The notes: generated by a model not told the origin, from the sequence alone. Counted from the stretch's first letter, positions 1 to 8,766 are shown. The stretch is 64,000 nucleotides of DNA from an uncultured Sphingomonadaceae bacterium (GCA_947497455.1 CANMGU010000001.1:1426001-1490000); one strand, 5' to 3'. Program-made: numbers and translations.

Positions 1-1037
1 AGATTTTCAAACAACAGCTTGTCGCCATAGGCTTTTGTGAGACCTTTTGCCTCTATCACTTTAGAACCTAGGCGCTCCGGGGTTTGGATGAGAATTTGCG
101 CTTTGCCGACTTGCCGGTTTTCCTGTGCTTCAACCAGATCATCAAAGGCTTTGATACGCGCCTTTGACTTGGTTTGACGCGCCTTTGGAGACTGTCGCAT
201 CCATTGCAATTCGTGTTCGATGGCTTTCTGACGGCTTTTATCTTCCCGCTCTTCCTGTGCCATCCGTTTGGCTTTTGCATCCAGCCAGTTAGAATAATTT
301 CCTTCAAACGGAATGCCTTTTCCGCGATCGATTTCGAGTACCCAACCAACGACATTGTCGAGGAAATAGCGGTCATGGGTTACGAGAATGACATTGCCAG
401 CATAGTCAATGAGATGCTTCTCCAACCAGGCCACACTCTCCGCATCAAGATGGTTGGTTGGCTCATCGAGCATCAAAATGTCAGGCTTGTCGAGTAACAG
501 GCGGCAGAGCGCGACACGGCGCTTTTCGCCTCCAGAAAGATCCGTTACAGCGCTATCGCCTGGAGGGCAGCGCAATGCTTCCATGGCTATCTCGAGCTGA
601 TTGTCGAGCGTCCAGCCATCCACTGCATCGATTTTTTCCTGCAATGTGCCCATTTCTTCCATCAAGGCATCAAAGTCCGCATCTTCCGGCGGATCGCCCA
701 TGATCGTGGAAATCTCGTTGAAACGATCAACCAGATCCGCCACGGGGCGCACGCCGTCCATCACATTCTCTTTGACGGTCTTGCTTTCATCCAGATCGGG
801 TTCCTGCGCAAGATAACCGACGCGGATGCCCTCACCCGCCCAGGCTTCACCTTGGAATTCTTCATCCTGTCCAGCCATGATCTTCATCAGCGTGGATTTA
901 CCCGCGCCGTTTTTACCAATGATGGCAATTTTGGTACCGGGCAGAAACTGCAGGTGGATATTGTCGAGAACCGGCTTGGGTGCTCCGGGGAAGGTCTTGC
1001 TCAGACCTTTCATGACATAGCTATATTGGACGGCCAT
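1..1037 (-). CDS. ettA: energy-dependent translational throttle protein EttA (ABC-F ATPase), 5' part
   Basis: Partial gene: the first about 345 codons are here and the rest lies beyond base 1. ABC-F proteins bind the ribosomal E site, and EttA gates the start of elongation according to ATP/ADP. The translation begins MAVQYSYVMKGLSKTFPGA, followed by Walker A GKNGAGKST, signature LSGGEKRRVAL and Walker B with DEPTNHLDAESVAW. After that come the basic linker helices and the beginning of the second ABC domain. The absence of membrane segments and the close N-terminal match favour EttA over Uup or drug-resistance ABC-F members. Start is the ATG at 1035-1037. It is divergent from the M28 peptidase gene. 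The second ATPase domain cannot be assessed. Confidence 0.93.
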   Translation of the reverse strand, partial: MAVQYSYVMKGLSKTFPGAPKPVLDNIHLQFLPGTKIAIIGKNGAGKSTLMKIMAGQDEEFQGEAWAGEGIRVGYLAQEPDLDESKTVKENVMDGVRPVADLVDRFNEISTIMGDPPEDADFDALMEEMGTLQEKIDAVDGWTLDNQLEIAMEALRCPPGDSAVTDLSGGEKRRVALCRLLLDKPDILMLDEPTNHLDAESVAWLEKHLIDYAGNVILVTHDRYFLDNVVGWVLEIDRGKGIPFEGNYSNWLDAKAKRMAQEEREDKSRQKAIEHELQWMRQSPKARQTKSKARIKAFDDLVEAQENRQVGKAQILIQTPERLGSKVIEAKGLTKAYGDKLLFEN

Positions 1038-1151
1038 CTGGCGGTATCCTTTGACTGTAGTGGGAATAGATTTGCGCACCGCCTAGCGAAATGCATGCGG
1101 ACTCGCAAGAGAGCATTGGCAAACAGCCTAAGGCAAGTTAGGCAGTCATCC

Positions 1152-2528
1152 ATGACAAAAACAACCTTACTGCTCACTGGCGCTACCGCGCTGCTTTTCT
1201 CCAATGCTGTGCTGGCGGAATCTCACGATCCGGCGGCTATTCAGGCTAAGGCGTTGGAGGACAATCTGGCTTATGAAATTACCGAAGGATTGACGACCGA
1301 AGTTGGTCCTCGTCAAGCGGGGACCGAAGCGGAAGCGCGAGCACGCGACTGGTCGGTGAAAAAATTGAAGGCGCTCGGATTCCAGAATGTCCGCAATGAA
1401 CCATTCATGATGCCCACATGGGTTCGCGGTGATGAAACCGCGGAAGTGACTGGCCCCTATCCTCAGAAAATGCACATCACGGCTCTCGGCAACAGCGCAA
1501 GTACCGGGGATACCGGAATTGAAGCAGAAATAGCCTATTTCGATTCGCTTGCCGCAATGCAGGCAGTCCCGGATGGCAGTCTTGCCGGTAAGATCGCTTT
1601 CGTCACTCATGACATGCATCGTACGCAAGATGGTTCTGGCTATGGCACTTATGGACCGGTGCGCTGGAATGGGCCAACTGTCGCTTCCAAAAAGGGCGCC
1701 ATAGCCTACGTGATCAAGTCTATCGGTACTGACTATCATCGCAATCCGCACACCGGAAACATGAATTTTGCGGAAGGCGTTAAACCGATTCCGGCAGGCG
1801 CTTTGTCGCTACCTGATGCTGATAATCTGGAGCGGATGGTTAAATTGGGCAAACCTGTAACCATGAAATTGGTGATGACCCCGAAAAATATCGGGCAGCA
1901 GGAATCGGGCAATGTTATCGCGGAAGTGACCGGACGTGATCCTTCCAAAGGTATGATCCTGGTCGCCTGTCATCTAGATAGCTGGGATTTGGCAACCGGT
2001 GCGTTTGACGATGCAGCCGGATGCGGCATTGTTACCGCTGCGGCCAAAAAGATCATGGACCATGGTCAGCCGCTGCGCACAATCCGAATTTTATGGGCTG
2101 GAGCAGAAGAAGTCGGCCTTTGGGGTGGCAAAGCCTATGCAAAGGCGCACACCGTTAGCAAACACGCTATTGCGATGGAATCTGATTTCGGCGCAGACAA
2201 GGTTTGGCGCGTGGAGTTTAAACTTCCGGAAACGGCCGAAGATGTCCAAAAGCAAATCGCGCAAGCGCTCTTGCCTCTGGGCATTGGTGCATTCGGCCCT
2301 CCGGCAACCGGCGGAGCAGATGTGCGTGACATTATAGCCAGCAACAATCTTGCGGTGATCGATCTGCAGCAAGACGGTACCCGTTACTTCGATCTGCATC
2401 ACACACCGGATGATACGTTGGATAAGATTGACCCAGATCAAGTGCGCCAGAATGTTGCGGCATGGAGCACAGTGCTCTCGATCATTGCCAATAGCGAAAC
2501 CAGTTTCGCTATGCCGCCAAAGGAATAG
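1152..2528 (+). CDS. exported M28 family zinc metallopeptidase
   Basis: A 458-residue protein beginning MTKTTLLLTGATALLFSNAVLAES, a clear Sec signal peptide with an AxA-type cleavage site. The frame is open upstream, but that part is antisense to ettA and lacks a signal peptide, so the ATG at 1152 is preferred. The co-catalytic zinc set of M28 enzymes is visible: H274 in ACHLDSWD, D286 in FDDAAGC, E319/E320 in GAEEVGLWG, D345 in MESDFGAD and H416/H417 in HHTPDDTLDKID. The arrangement resembles carboxypeptidase Q-like (PGCP) members with a protease-associated insert before the catalytic core. It probably trims peptides in the periplasm or outside the cell. A small lipoprotein gene follows after 3 bases. 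Confidence 0.9.
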   Translation: MTKTTLLLTGATALLFSNAVLAESHDPAAIQAKALEDNLAYEITEGLTTEVGPRQAGTEAEARARDWSVKKLKALGFQNVRNEPFMMPTWVRGDETAEVTGPYPQKMHITALGNSASTGDTGIEAEIAYFDSLAAMQAVPDGSLAGKIAFVTHDMHRTQDGSGYGTYGPVRWNGPTVASKKGAIAYVIKSIGTDYHRNPHTGNMNFAEGVKPIPAGALSLPDADNLERMVKLGKPVTMKLVMTPKNIGQQESGNVIAEVTGRDPSKGMILVACHLDSWDLATGAFDDAAGCGIVTAAAKKIMDHGQPLRTIRILWAGAEEVGLWGGKAYAKAHTVSKHAIAMESDFGADKVWRVEFKLPETAEDVQKQIAQALLPLGIGAFGPPATGGADVRDIIASNNLAVIDLQQDGTRYFDLHHTPDDTLDKIDPDQVRQNVAAWSTVLSIIANSETSFAMPPKE

Positions 2529-2531
2529 CAA

Positions 2532-2786
2532 ATGCGCAAACTGCCCCTTCTTGCTAGTGTCCTTGTTATCCTGACAGCTTGCTCAGAAGGTCCGGTTGAG
2601 GAACAAGGCGAAGAGGCTCTTCTGGAGATAGAGAATCAGATTGAGGGCGACGCAAAATCTCTCGAGGAAGCGGCAGATGAAGCAGTGAAGGTCTTGCAAT
2701 CGGAGATCGAACAAGACCTTGCAGCAGACGGTTTCACGCGCTCGGGCACAGCAGAGCCTGATTCTCAAGCTGCTGAAGAGCGATAA
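2532..2786 (+). CDS. small acidic lipoprotein, unknown function
   Basis: An 84-residue protein with a type II signal peptide: short basic start MRKLPLL, hydrophobic stretch and lipobox LTAC, with lipidation expected at C17. The mature part is very rich in Glu and Asp and looks helical (EEALLEIENQIEGDAKS and similar), with no recognisable domain. The gene begins 3 bases after the M28 peptidase stop, so the two are probably co-transcribed. The role is unknown; a helper of the peptidase is only a guess from position. Confidence 0.7.
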   Translation: MRKLPLLASVLVILTACSEGPVEEQGEEALLEIENQIEGDAKSLEEAADEAVKVLQSEIEQDLAADGFTRSGTAEPDSQAAEER

Positions 2787-2963
2787 TAACACAATCCAGT
2801 CAAATTCTTGGAGACAGAGTGTTTCTGGTTAATTCTGGACGACCTATGTTAACCATATCCTGATAGCTGACCTTAGCCCGCTTCGCCTATCTTGACATTA
2901 TCGGCCAAACCGACGGTGCCAGTTGCAGAGCTTTGCAGACACGCAACAATGGGAGAGCAAGAT

Positions 2964-3263
2964 ATGATTTACGGTGATTCATTGCATATTGATGCGCAAG
3001 TGAAACAGAGCAATTCATCCAGCGTACCATGTGTGGTCAAGACAATATCAGACACCATAATCAAGATTGAATGCGCGGCGCAGTTGAATCCCGACATCGG
3101 ATTGACTCTCAAAATACCAAGCATGAACATTTTGACGGCCAATCTGCTCTGGAAGAAAGATGACGAATATGGCTGTCAGATTGATTATACGTTCCACCCT
3201 GCCGTTATCAAAAGCATGATGGAACGCCTCGATCGCAAGCGGGCAGTTGCCCACGCTTGCTAG
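2964..3263 (+). CDS. degenerate PilZ-like domain protein
   Basis: About 99 residues from the ATG at 2964, which has a good ribosome site (GGGAGAG at 2951-2957). Longer forms from 2949 or 2892 are possible. The pattern of strands resembles a PilZ barrel: VVKTISDTIIKIEC, then a conserved-type LNPDIGLTLKIP and ANLLWKKDDEYGCQIDY. However, the RxxxR and (D/N)xSxxG motifs that bind cyclic-di-GMP are missing. It may therefore be a structural or protein-binding PilZ relative rather than a nucleotide sensor. The family call is from pattern only. Confidence 0.5.
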   Translation: MIYGDSLHIDAQVKQSNSSSVPCVVKTISDTIIKIECAAQLNPDIGLTLKIPSMNILTANLLWKKDDEYGCQIDYTFHPAVIKSMMERLDRKRAVAHAC

Positions 3264-3295
3264 AATATTGGATTAGGACGAACTGTCATACCTTC

Positions 3296-3412
3296 CTAAC
3301 GATCCCGACGGCGCTTGGCTTTTCGATCCCTGCGAAAGATCACAAAGGCCGCAATGCATATGCCAATCATAAATGCTATTGCTGCATAGCCAATTATGAG
3401 TTTTACGGGCAT
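3296..3412 (-). CDS. 38-residue single-pass membrane protein
   Basis: A short open frame, ATG at 3410-3412 and TAG at 3296-3298, coding for a hydrophobic segment of about 22 residues (start MPVKLIIGYAAIAFMIGI) followed by a strongly basic tail (FRRDRKAKRRRDR). That is the layout of a small type-I-like inner-membrane protein with a positive cytoplasmic end. A ribosome site, GGAG, lies about 8 bases before the ATG on this strand. It sits between the PilZ-like gene and the tRNA-Pro terminator. No homologue is recognised; coding status rests on the start signal and the amphipathic layout. Confidence 0.5.
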   Translation of the reverse strand: MPVKLIIGYAAIAFMIGICIAAFVIFRRDRKAKRRRDR

Positions 3413-3555
3413 ATCTGATCTCCAAAGCCGCCCCCCTGATGATTATATCTAAAATGGATGTAATCGCGTGTAAATTCGGCCTACCAGCCAAATTAGGGGC
3501 GCAGACACAAAGCTTATGCGCTCAGTGTTCATTGTAAATGATATGACCAAGGAAT

Positions 3556-3588
3556 AAAAAACGAGCCACCGGCCTGCCGGACCGGCTC
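3556..3588 (-). terminator. rho-independent terminator after tRNA-Pro
   Basis: Read on the minus strand, GAGCC/GGCTC closes a stem that contains a second CCGG/CCGG pairing. It is followed directly by GTTTTTTATT. It lies 14 bases beyond the tRNA-Pro 3' end, so it most likely ends the tRNA transcript. Confidence 0.8.
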
Positions 3589-3598
3589 TGTTTTCGAA

Positions 3599-3678
<80 letters not shown>

Positions 3679-3689
3679 ACGCGCGCCTC

Positions 3690-3709
3690 CCCTAAGCTGT
3701 GATTTAGGG
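3690..3709. repeat. short inverted repeat just upstream of tRNA-Pro
   Basis: CCCTAA and TTAGGG are separated by 8 bases, 12 bases before the tRNA-Pro 5' end. It may be a hairpin in the tRNA precursor or a protein site; nothing more can be said. Confidence 0.4.
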
Positions 3710-3783
3710 AAAAGCAAAGAGTTTTTACGTCTTTTTCAACCTAACGCAAAAAGAACGCCTTGTCGCCCCGATTTACGAAAGGT

Positions 3784-3860
3784 TGGTGGGCCCGGAGGGA
3801 CTCGAACCCCCGACCTAGCCGTTATGAGCGGCCAGCTCTAACCAACTGAGCTACAGGCCC
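3784..3860 (-). tRNA. tRNA with CAT anticodon (elongator Met or Ile2)
   Basis: A 77-base cloverleaf with encoded CCA. Acceptor GGGCCTG pairs with CGGGCCC (one T-G pair). The anticodon stem GGCCG/CGGCT encloses the loop CTCATAA. A CAT anticodon is shared by elongator methionine tRNA and by the isoleucine tRNA whose wobble C is changed to lysidine. It is not the initiator, because the first acceptor pair is matched and the anticodon stem lacks the three G-C pairs. Met versus Ile2 cannot be settled here. Confidence 0.93.
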
Positions 3861-3981
3861 CAGAACAACAGCAACCTAATGATATGCCGCCCTTCGAGGA
3901 TCGCTCCGATAGCGGAAGCGCAGACGATTTGGCAAGCCGCAAACGAAATAAAAATGGTACGGGAACACGAAGCAGGTCTGG

Positions 3982-5004
3982 CTATGCTTTTCCTTCATCC
4001 AAACCACACGCTTCTGTTAGTTCTTCCAAACTGATCGACGACACTCCGGATTCCAGCAAATGATCTATAATCTCGCGCCACCAGTCATAAAAACGATCCA
4101 GATCATCATCTGTCTGCACATAAGGCGTGTGTCCCGTGGATAGAGACGGCGAGTGGAATGAAAATACCAACAGCTTAAGTGCATCATCAAGGGCGATATC
4201 TATCGCCTCTTTAGCCTCCCGAGCGGATACGCCTTCGGGGGTCAATGGAATACGCTCCAGCAGTTTGGAATTTGAAAATAGTGCCGCAGCGGTTTTAGAC
4301 CGGTTAAACCAGGGCGACAGAACATTAGCCTGTTTGCGCAACATTCCCGAAAAAACACTGGTTAGAGGCAGCTCAAGGAGCCGTTGTTGCGGATCAAGCC
4401 AAAAGGGTTCTGGGCCAATATGGGCAAAATCTGGGCCCGATTGGCTGCTATAATCAAACCATGCGCGCACGCTGCTATCGGCAGCAAAGCCCAGTCGCGA
4501 TAATATTTCAATTGTGTTGGGGCCAACGCCATAGCGCCCTGCCCTATATATTATCGGCCGCTTCCCGATCTTGCTTTCGATCGCATCCCGCAATGCGACA
4601 ATCTTTTTTTCTTCAAGTTCTTTCGGAAGATTTCCTGCATAACTGTTGTAGTTATTTAACTCTTCTTCGAACGGCGGGTTAATCCAGGGATGCAAGTGCA
4701 CCCCGACAGCAGCTTTTTTTTGCGCTGTCACAGATCTGAGAAATGCTGCTGATTTTTCTTCCTCGACAATCGAGTAGTCAACGAAATAGACCGGTTCGAT
4801 TCCGTATTTTTCAACAAAAGATTGGAAGCGTTCCAACTTGCCGACCGATATATTGGTGTGCCCGCTGCGTGAAAAAGGGCCTTCCCAATCAAATTCTTCT
4901 TCTGTGTCGACAGTGATCAGAAATCGCCGCCCGATATCGGTCGGCCAACGCACTTGGCTGTTTATACCAAAGCTTTGAGAGGCTTGTTTCGCCCTCGCAA
5001 ACAT
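3982..5004 (-). CDS. polysaccharide deacetylase-like (NodB-fold) protein
   Basis: A 340-residue cytosolic-looking protein without a signal peptide. The NodB-type deacetylase features are visible in order: TVDTEEEFDW (metal and catalytic aspartates), VGVHLHPW (metal histidines), then RAGRYGVG and, near the end, FSFHSPSL. These fit the carbohydrate esterase 4 fold. The HLHPW and RAGRYG forms suggest the WalW-like group found in sugar polymer clusters. The ATG at 5004 is preferred; an adjacent GTG at 5007 is equally open. It lies about 40 bases downstream of the histidine kinase on the same strand. The substrate is unknown. Confidence 0.8.
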   Translation of the reverse strand: MFARAKQASQSFGINSQVRWPTDIGRRFLITVDTEEEFDWEGPFSRSGHTNISVGKLERFQSFVEKYGIEPVYFVDYSIVEEEKSAAFLRSVTAQKKAAVGVHLHPWINPPFEEELNNYNSYAGNLPKELEEKKIVALRDAIESKIGKRPIIYRAGRYGVGPNTIEILSRLGFAADSSVRAWFDYSSQSGPDFAHIGPEPFWLDPQQRLLELPLTSVFSGMLRKQANVLSPWFNRSKTAAALFSNSKLLERIPLTPEGVSAREAKEAIDIALDDALKLLVFSFHSPSLSTGHTPYVQTDDDLDRFYDWWREIIDHLLESGVSSISLEELTEACGLDEGKA

Positions 5005-5044
5005 CACGGCCTCGCTGGTTAAATCAATCCCTACTCAAATCAGG

Positions 5045-6697
5045 CTATTCAGATTCAGTTTCTCTTATGTTGAGTTCGCTAGTCGCCACCGCTGGAAGGG
5101 TCAAGCCAATCTTGTCGTCTGTAATTGACAGGATGCCATTCGCTGATTTTGCCAAATTCCGCACCAGACGTAGAGAAAAACCGAGCCCCAACAGAGGCGC
5201 GTCACTGACATCTCCTTCGATGCCTTGCGATGGATCGAGCAACTCATCTTCGGGAACTCCGGCGATTCGCGAGGGCCGGGACAAGCTGAAATAGTTGACT
5301 GGCTGCGCACCGATCCGCGTTCGCAGGTCTGCCTTCAATTCCTCACCATTTTCACACGCGATAATCGCAGCTGACAATAGGCGGGCAAAAATTCGCTCCA
5401 CCGAATCACTGTCCAGTGCAAAAGGGCGGAGAGGTTCCGCTTTGTTGATATGCAAATCAACGGACTTGCTTTCGGTAAGACTTTGCAGTCTTTGCGCCAG
5501 ACGATCAAGCAGCCACTCTGGCTCTGTAACCCCTGAAAAGCTCTCCATTTGGCCGGCATCGATTTTCGCCGCAATATCCAAATCCTCGAAACCGGTCAGC
5601 AGACGCTGTGCCTCATCAGAAATATTGCGCGACAGAGTGCGATATTCAAACGAAGCGGGTCCAAAAAGTTGCTGCTCGATAATTTCACTAAATCCAATGA
5701 TCGCGTTTAATGGCGTGCGCAGTTCATGGATCAGCTGCTGCAACTGCTCACGGCGTTCCACATCTAGACTGTTGTGCCCCGCATCCTCTGCGGCATTTGG
5801 TCGCCGCATGACACCACGATATCCTTTGAACCTACCCGTCTCATCGCCAAAATAGGGGATTGCCGACATCCGCCAGTCCCCTGCAACAATGGGCGCGCCG
5901 CACAAACGCATGCGTGCATTCTCAAGAGGCATCCTTTGCCGAAATGCGGCTGCTCCATACGCATCCGGCCCCGGCCCATCGTCAAATGTGGGTTCCGCGA
6001 TGGTCACTCCGACAATAGCCCCTTTGGGTGGCCCCTCAGCCCAGATTATTGTTCCACTATCGTCGGTTTCAAAATTGATCGCATCTATCGCTTCCACGAA
6101 ATAGCTGCGATGTTCGATATTCGCAGACGGCAGTGCTTCCGTTGGTCGATTGCGTTGATAGTCTTCGATTTTGGCAACCAAAGAGCTGATTTGAGACGTC
6201 TCAGTATTTTCCGCGTCATTCTCTTCTTGTACCGGGTCCTGAGAAACCAGGGTTAATCGATCCAGAACATCTGCGCTTTCGGATGGATTGATACTCAATG
6301 CCTCACTGGTCAGAGGGCCCAAATCGGTGCGCGTACGCAGACTATATTGACCGCGTGGCGACAATTGCGGGATCACATCTGTCCATTCTTCATCGGTCAA
6401 ATCAGCAGCCAGAACAGCTGCATCACAGACCGGATCACTGTCGGCGCAGAGATAGACCAGCAGGGGGGCAGAGCGCAAACGTCCGCCCAAGGCCATAACC
6501 GCGGACACACGATCATTTTCTGATACCCGATCATGCAGGTCGCGCAACCGGGTCAATCCGGATTGGACGTCTTCATTAACTAGCCGGCCCGGCTTTTGTG
6601 CCATAAGGTCGGCCACTTGCCGCCATTGCAGAGCCGCCGCATTCCCATCGGGAAACGGCCCTTTTAATACAGTCTTCAGGCGATCATCGTAGCGCAA
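5045..6697 (-). CDS. soluble sensor histidine kinase with PAS-like domain and altered ATP site
   Basis: A 550-residue protein with no membrane segment. Layout: an alpha-helical N-terminal part of unknown type (1-180); a PAS-like part (about 195-300); then the dimerisation/phosphoacceptor helix LIHELRTPLNAIIGF with H324; and a C-terminal HATPase-like domain. In that domain the usual N-box asparagine is replaced (ARLLSAAIIACENG where LLxNA is expected). No DxGxG motif is apparent, while a late GLGFSLRLVRNLAK element remains. It may bind ATP poorly or act as a partner or phosphatase. The start is a TTG at 6697; no better start is seen. There is no response-regulator gene alongside. The polysaccharide deacetylase-like gene follows. 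Confidence 0.82.
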   Translation of the reverse strand: MRYDDRLKTVLKGPFPDGNAAALQWRQVADLMAQKPGRLVNEDVQSGLTRLRDLHDRVSENDRVSAVMALGGRLRSAPLLVYLCADSDPVCDAAVLAADLTDEEWTDVIPQLSPRGQYSLRTRTDLGPLTSEALSINPSESADVLDRLTLVSQDPVQEENDAENTETSQISSLVAKIEDYQRNRPTEALPSANIEHRSYFVEAIDAINFETDDSGTIIWAEGPPKGAIVGVTIAEPTFDDGPGPDAYGAAAFRQRMPLENARMRLCGAPIVAGDWRMSAIPYFGDETGRFKGYRGVMRRPNAAEDAGHNSLDVERREQLQQLIHELRTPLNAIIGFSEIIEQQLFGPASFEYRTLSRNISDEAQRLLTGFEDLDIAAKIDAGQMESFSGVTEPEWLLDRLAQRLQSLTESKSVDLHINKAEPLRPFALDSDSVERIFARLLSAAIIACENGEELKADLRTRIGAQPVNYFSLSRPSRIAGVPEDELLDPSQGIEGDVSDAPLLGLGFSLRLVRNLAKSANGILSITDDKIGLTLPAVATSELNIRETESE

Positions 6698-6873
6698 ATG
6701 GTGTTCCGTCGTAGTCAGTTTGAATGTTTGTTAACAAGTTGATAACGCCAACATCCTGATACCGTAACCCCAGAATATGCCGCGTCACAATGTGGGACAA
6801 GTGAGCAAGCATTGCGTGGCGCGCTAATTATATTATAACCAGAATATGATTCGCGAACGGAAATTGCACATAC

Positions 6874-7347
6874 ATGACTGACATAAATCTCGATGAAATT
6901 GATCTACAGATACTGGAACGCCTTCAGAATGAAGGCCGTATTACAAATGTGGAACTTGCGCAAAGCGTAGGTCTGACCGCTCCGCCGTGTTTGCGGCGCA
7001 TGCGGGCATTGGAAGATAGTGGAATTATCACTGCATATCATGCGGCGGTAGACCCCGCCAAAATGGGCTTCACCATCACCGTTTTTGCTATGGTCAGCTT
7101 GAAAAGTCAGGCAGAATCTGATTTGCAAGCCTTCGAAGAGCATGTTGAACAACTCCCGGAAGTTCGCGAATGCTACATGCTCAATGGCGAAATCGATTTC
7201 ATGCTGAAAGTTGTAGCGAAAGATCTGCAGGAATTTCAGAGTTTTTTGACAAGTAAGCTTACTTCTGCACCCAATGTTGCGAGCGTCAAAACATCATTGA
7301 CCATCAGATCGGCCAAGAACCTGCCTGGGGTACCCATTGGCGATTAG
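6874..7347 (+). CDS. Lrp/AsnC family transcriptional regulator
   Basis: A 157-residue protein starting with the family's typical MTDINLDEIDLQILERLQ. The N-terminal helix-turn-helix runs to LAQSVGLTAPPCLRRMRALE, followed by the AsnC/RAM ligand-binding domain (VRECYMLNGEIDFMLKVVAKD). Such proteins act as octamers that respond to amino acids or related metabolites. The upstream 170 bases are AT-rich and separate it from the divergent kinase gene; autoregulation is usual for the family. The ligand and target genes are not evident. Confidence 0.93.
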   Translation: MTDINLDEIDLQILERLQNEGRITNVELAQSVGLTAPPCLRRMRALEDSGIITAYHAAVDPAKMGFTITVFAMVSLKSQAESDLQAFEEHVEQLPEVRECYMLNGEIDFMLKVVAKDLQEFQSFLTSKLTSAPNVASVKTSLTIRSAKNLPGVPIGD

Positions 7348-7363
7348 TCGTTGTCCAGACCAA

Positions 7364-7390
7364 AAAAAGGGCGCTCTGGGCGCCCTTTTT
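7364..7390. terminator. bidirectional rho-independent terminator
   Basis: AAAAAGGGCGC, a 5-base loop, and GCGCCCTTTTT form a perfect stem with A- and T-runs on both sides. It can therefore stop transcription of the Lrp-type gene (+) and of the converging TPR gene (-). Confidence 0.92.
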
Positions 7391-7410
7391 CATATCTTTA
7401 AAGCAAGCGA

Positions 7411-8703
7411 TTAGCCAGCAGTTGGCGTCGCCGCGGGTGCTGCTCCAGCGGCCTGCTGGTTAATCCAGAGTGCCCAGAAGTCAGCAATGCTTTTGCGCGT
7501 TCCGGTCACACTCGAAAAAGCCTGTTTAGCGCCGTCCCAGTTGCTTTGGCCAACATGAGCGATGCCAAGTCCCATTTGCGCGCGCGCTGCATCAACGCCA
7601 CCCTTTGTTAAGGCTGCCTGATAAAGCGTAGCCGCTTTTCCATAGTCTTCGTAACCCAGCAGAGCATCGGCTGTCGCTAACGCGATCTTTCCGTTCGCAG
7701 AGCGATTCGCATCGCGTTCAGATGCCACCAAGCTGGCCTTGTCAGCTACGACTGACCCTCGCGCAGCTGCGAGAGTTTCTTTCACATAGGAGCTGGAAGA
7801 TGGAACGTCTCCCTTAGCAAGTCCCTCTTCCAATAGAGAAACAACTTCACCAGGTAATCTTCTTGGATCAGCAGCGTCGGCATATTCGAAATAATCGCGC
7901 TCACTTTCCATTGCATCCGCTTTGCGCATCAGGCGCATCAGCTCGAGATTTTCTTGGTTAGACAGTTTTGGATTGGCTGAATCGCGATAAACCGACAACG
8001 CTGCCCGCCAATTTTCGCCCGTTGGATAGGCTTCGACAAGTTTATAGGTCCACTTGCCTGCTGCTCCATTGACATTGTTCTTCATCGCCATGCCTGCACC
8101 GCGGCGATACCAATCTTCAGGGGCCTTGTTGCCTGCTGACTTTTGCGCTTCAAGCGCGCGATCCAGAGCCGAAAGACCCTGTTGAATCTTGTTTTCCTTG
8201 AAATAAGCCTCCGCGATCAAGGCGCCGACATTATTCTGACGGTAACCGGCATCATAGGCTTGCTGCAACTTTTGTTGCGCTTCCGCGTAACGTCCCGCTG
8301 TGTAGGCGAAGTTACCAGAGAAAAAGAGGAAGGAAGGTTGCTGCTCAGCAGATGTTTTCCCGCTCGCCAGCGAAGCATTAATGCCTTGTTCTTGCAAGCC
8401 AGTATCCTTCAGGGTCGAGCCAAGTTGAATCGCCAATTGACCAGCAATAAATTGGTCATCACCGGCAAGCGGCTGTGCCAATAGAGCTTCAACCAACGGT
8501 TTGGCAGTCGCTGGAGTTTCGCTGCCCATCGCTTCCTGAATCGCTGCGACCTGTGGTCTAATTTCTTTGCTGATTTCAAGCTTGGGAGCTTTTTCTTTTT
8601 TCTTTTTTTTCTGCGCATGCGCCTCTTGCGGCACAGCGGAGATGGCTAGTGTTCCAGCAGCAGCCAGCGCAACAGCCATAGAAAAGTGAGATAGAAAACG
8701 CAT
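7411..8703 (-). CDS. exported tetratricopeptide-repeat protein with poly-lysine mature start
   Basis: A 430-residue protein with a Sec signal peptide (MRFLSHFSMAVALAAAGTL, cleavage likely after AHA). The mature start QKKKKKEKAPK is strikingly basic. The remainder consists of helical TPR/Sel1-type repeats: FFSGNFAYTAGRYAEAQQKL, VGALIAEAYFKENKIQQGL and YEDYGKAATLYQAAL are typical units. It is probably a periplasmic scaffold. A strong ribosome site, GGAGGA, precedes the ATG. Related proteins occur widely in sphingomonads, as far as I recall, without a defined function. Confidence 0.82.
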   Translation of the reverse strand: MRFLSHFSMAVALAAAGTLAISAVPQEAHAQKKKKKEKAPKLEISKEIRPQVAAIQEAMGSETPATAKPLVEALLAQPLAGDDQFIAGQLAIQLGSTLKDTGLQEQGINASLASGKTSAEQQPSFLFFSGNFAYTAGRYAEAQQKLQQAYDAGYRQNNVGALIAEAYFKENKIQQGLSALDRALEAQKSAGNKAPEDWYRRGAGMAMKNNVNGAAGKWTYKLVEAYPTGENWRAALSVYRDSANPKLSNQENLELMRLMRKADAMESERDYFEYADAADPRRLPGEVVSLLEEGLAKGDVPSSSSYVKETLAAARGSVVADKASLVASERDANRSANGKIALATADALLGYEDYGKAATLYQAALTKGGVDAARAQMGLGIAHVGQSNWDGAKQAFSSVTGTRKSIADFWALWINQQAAGAAPAATPTAG

Positions 8704-8766
8704 AAAATTCCTCCGAATAAAACTTTGTTGTTACCGAACCCGTATCGGATTTTCGAATATGGTTGC

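Noticed and set aside
3273..3491. 72-codon minus-strand frame over the small membrane protein
   Set aside because: It is in another frame, has a poor start and no features, while the 38-codon frame has a good start site and a membrane helix.
6719..6742. Near-CtrA site (TTAT, 7 bases, TTAAC on the minus strand) upstream of the histidine kinase
   Set aside because: One consensus base is wrong and there is no other support, so it is not called.
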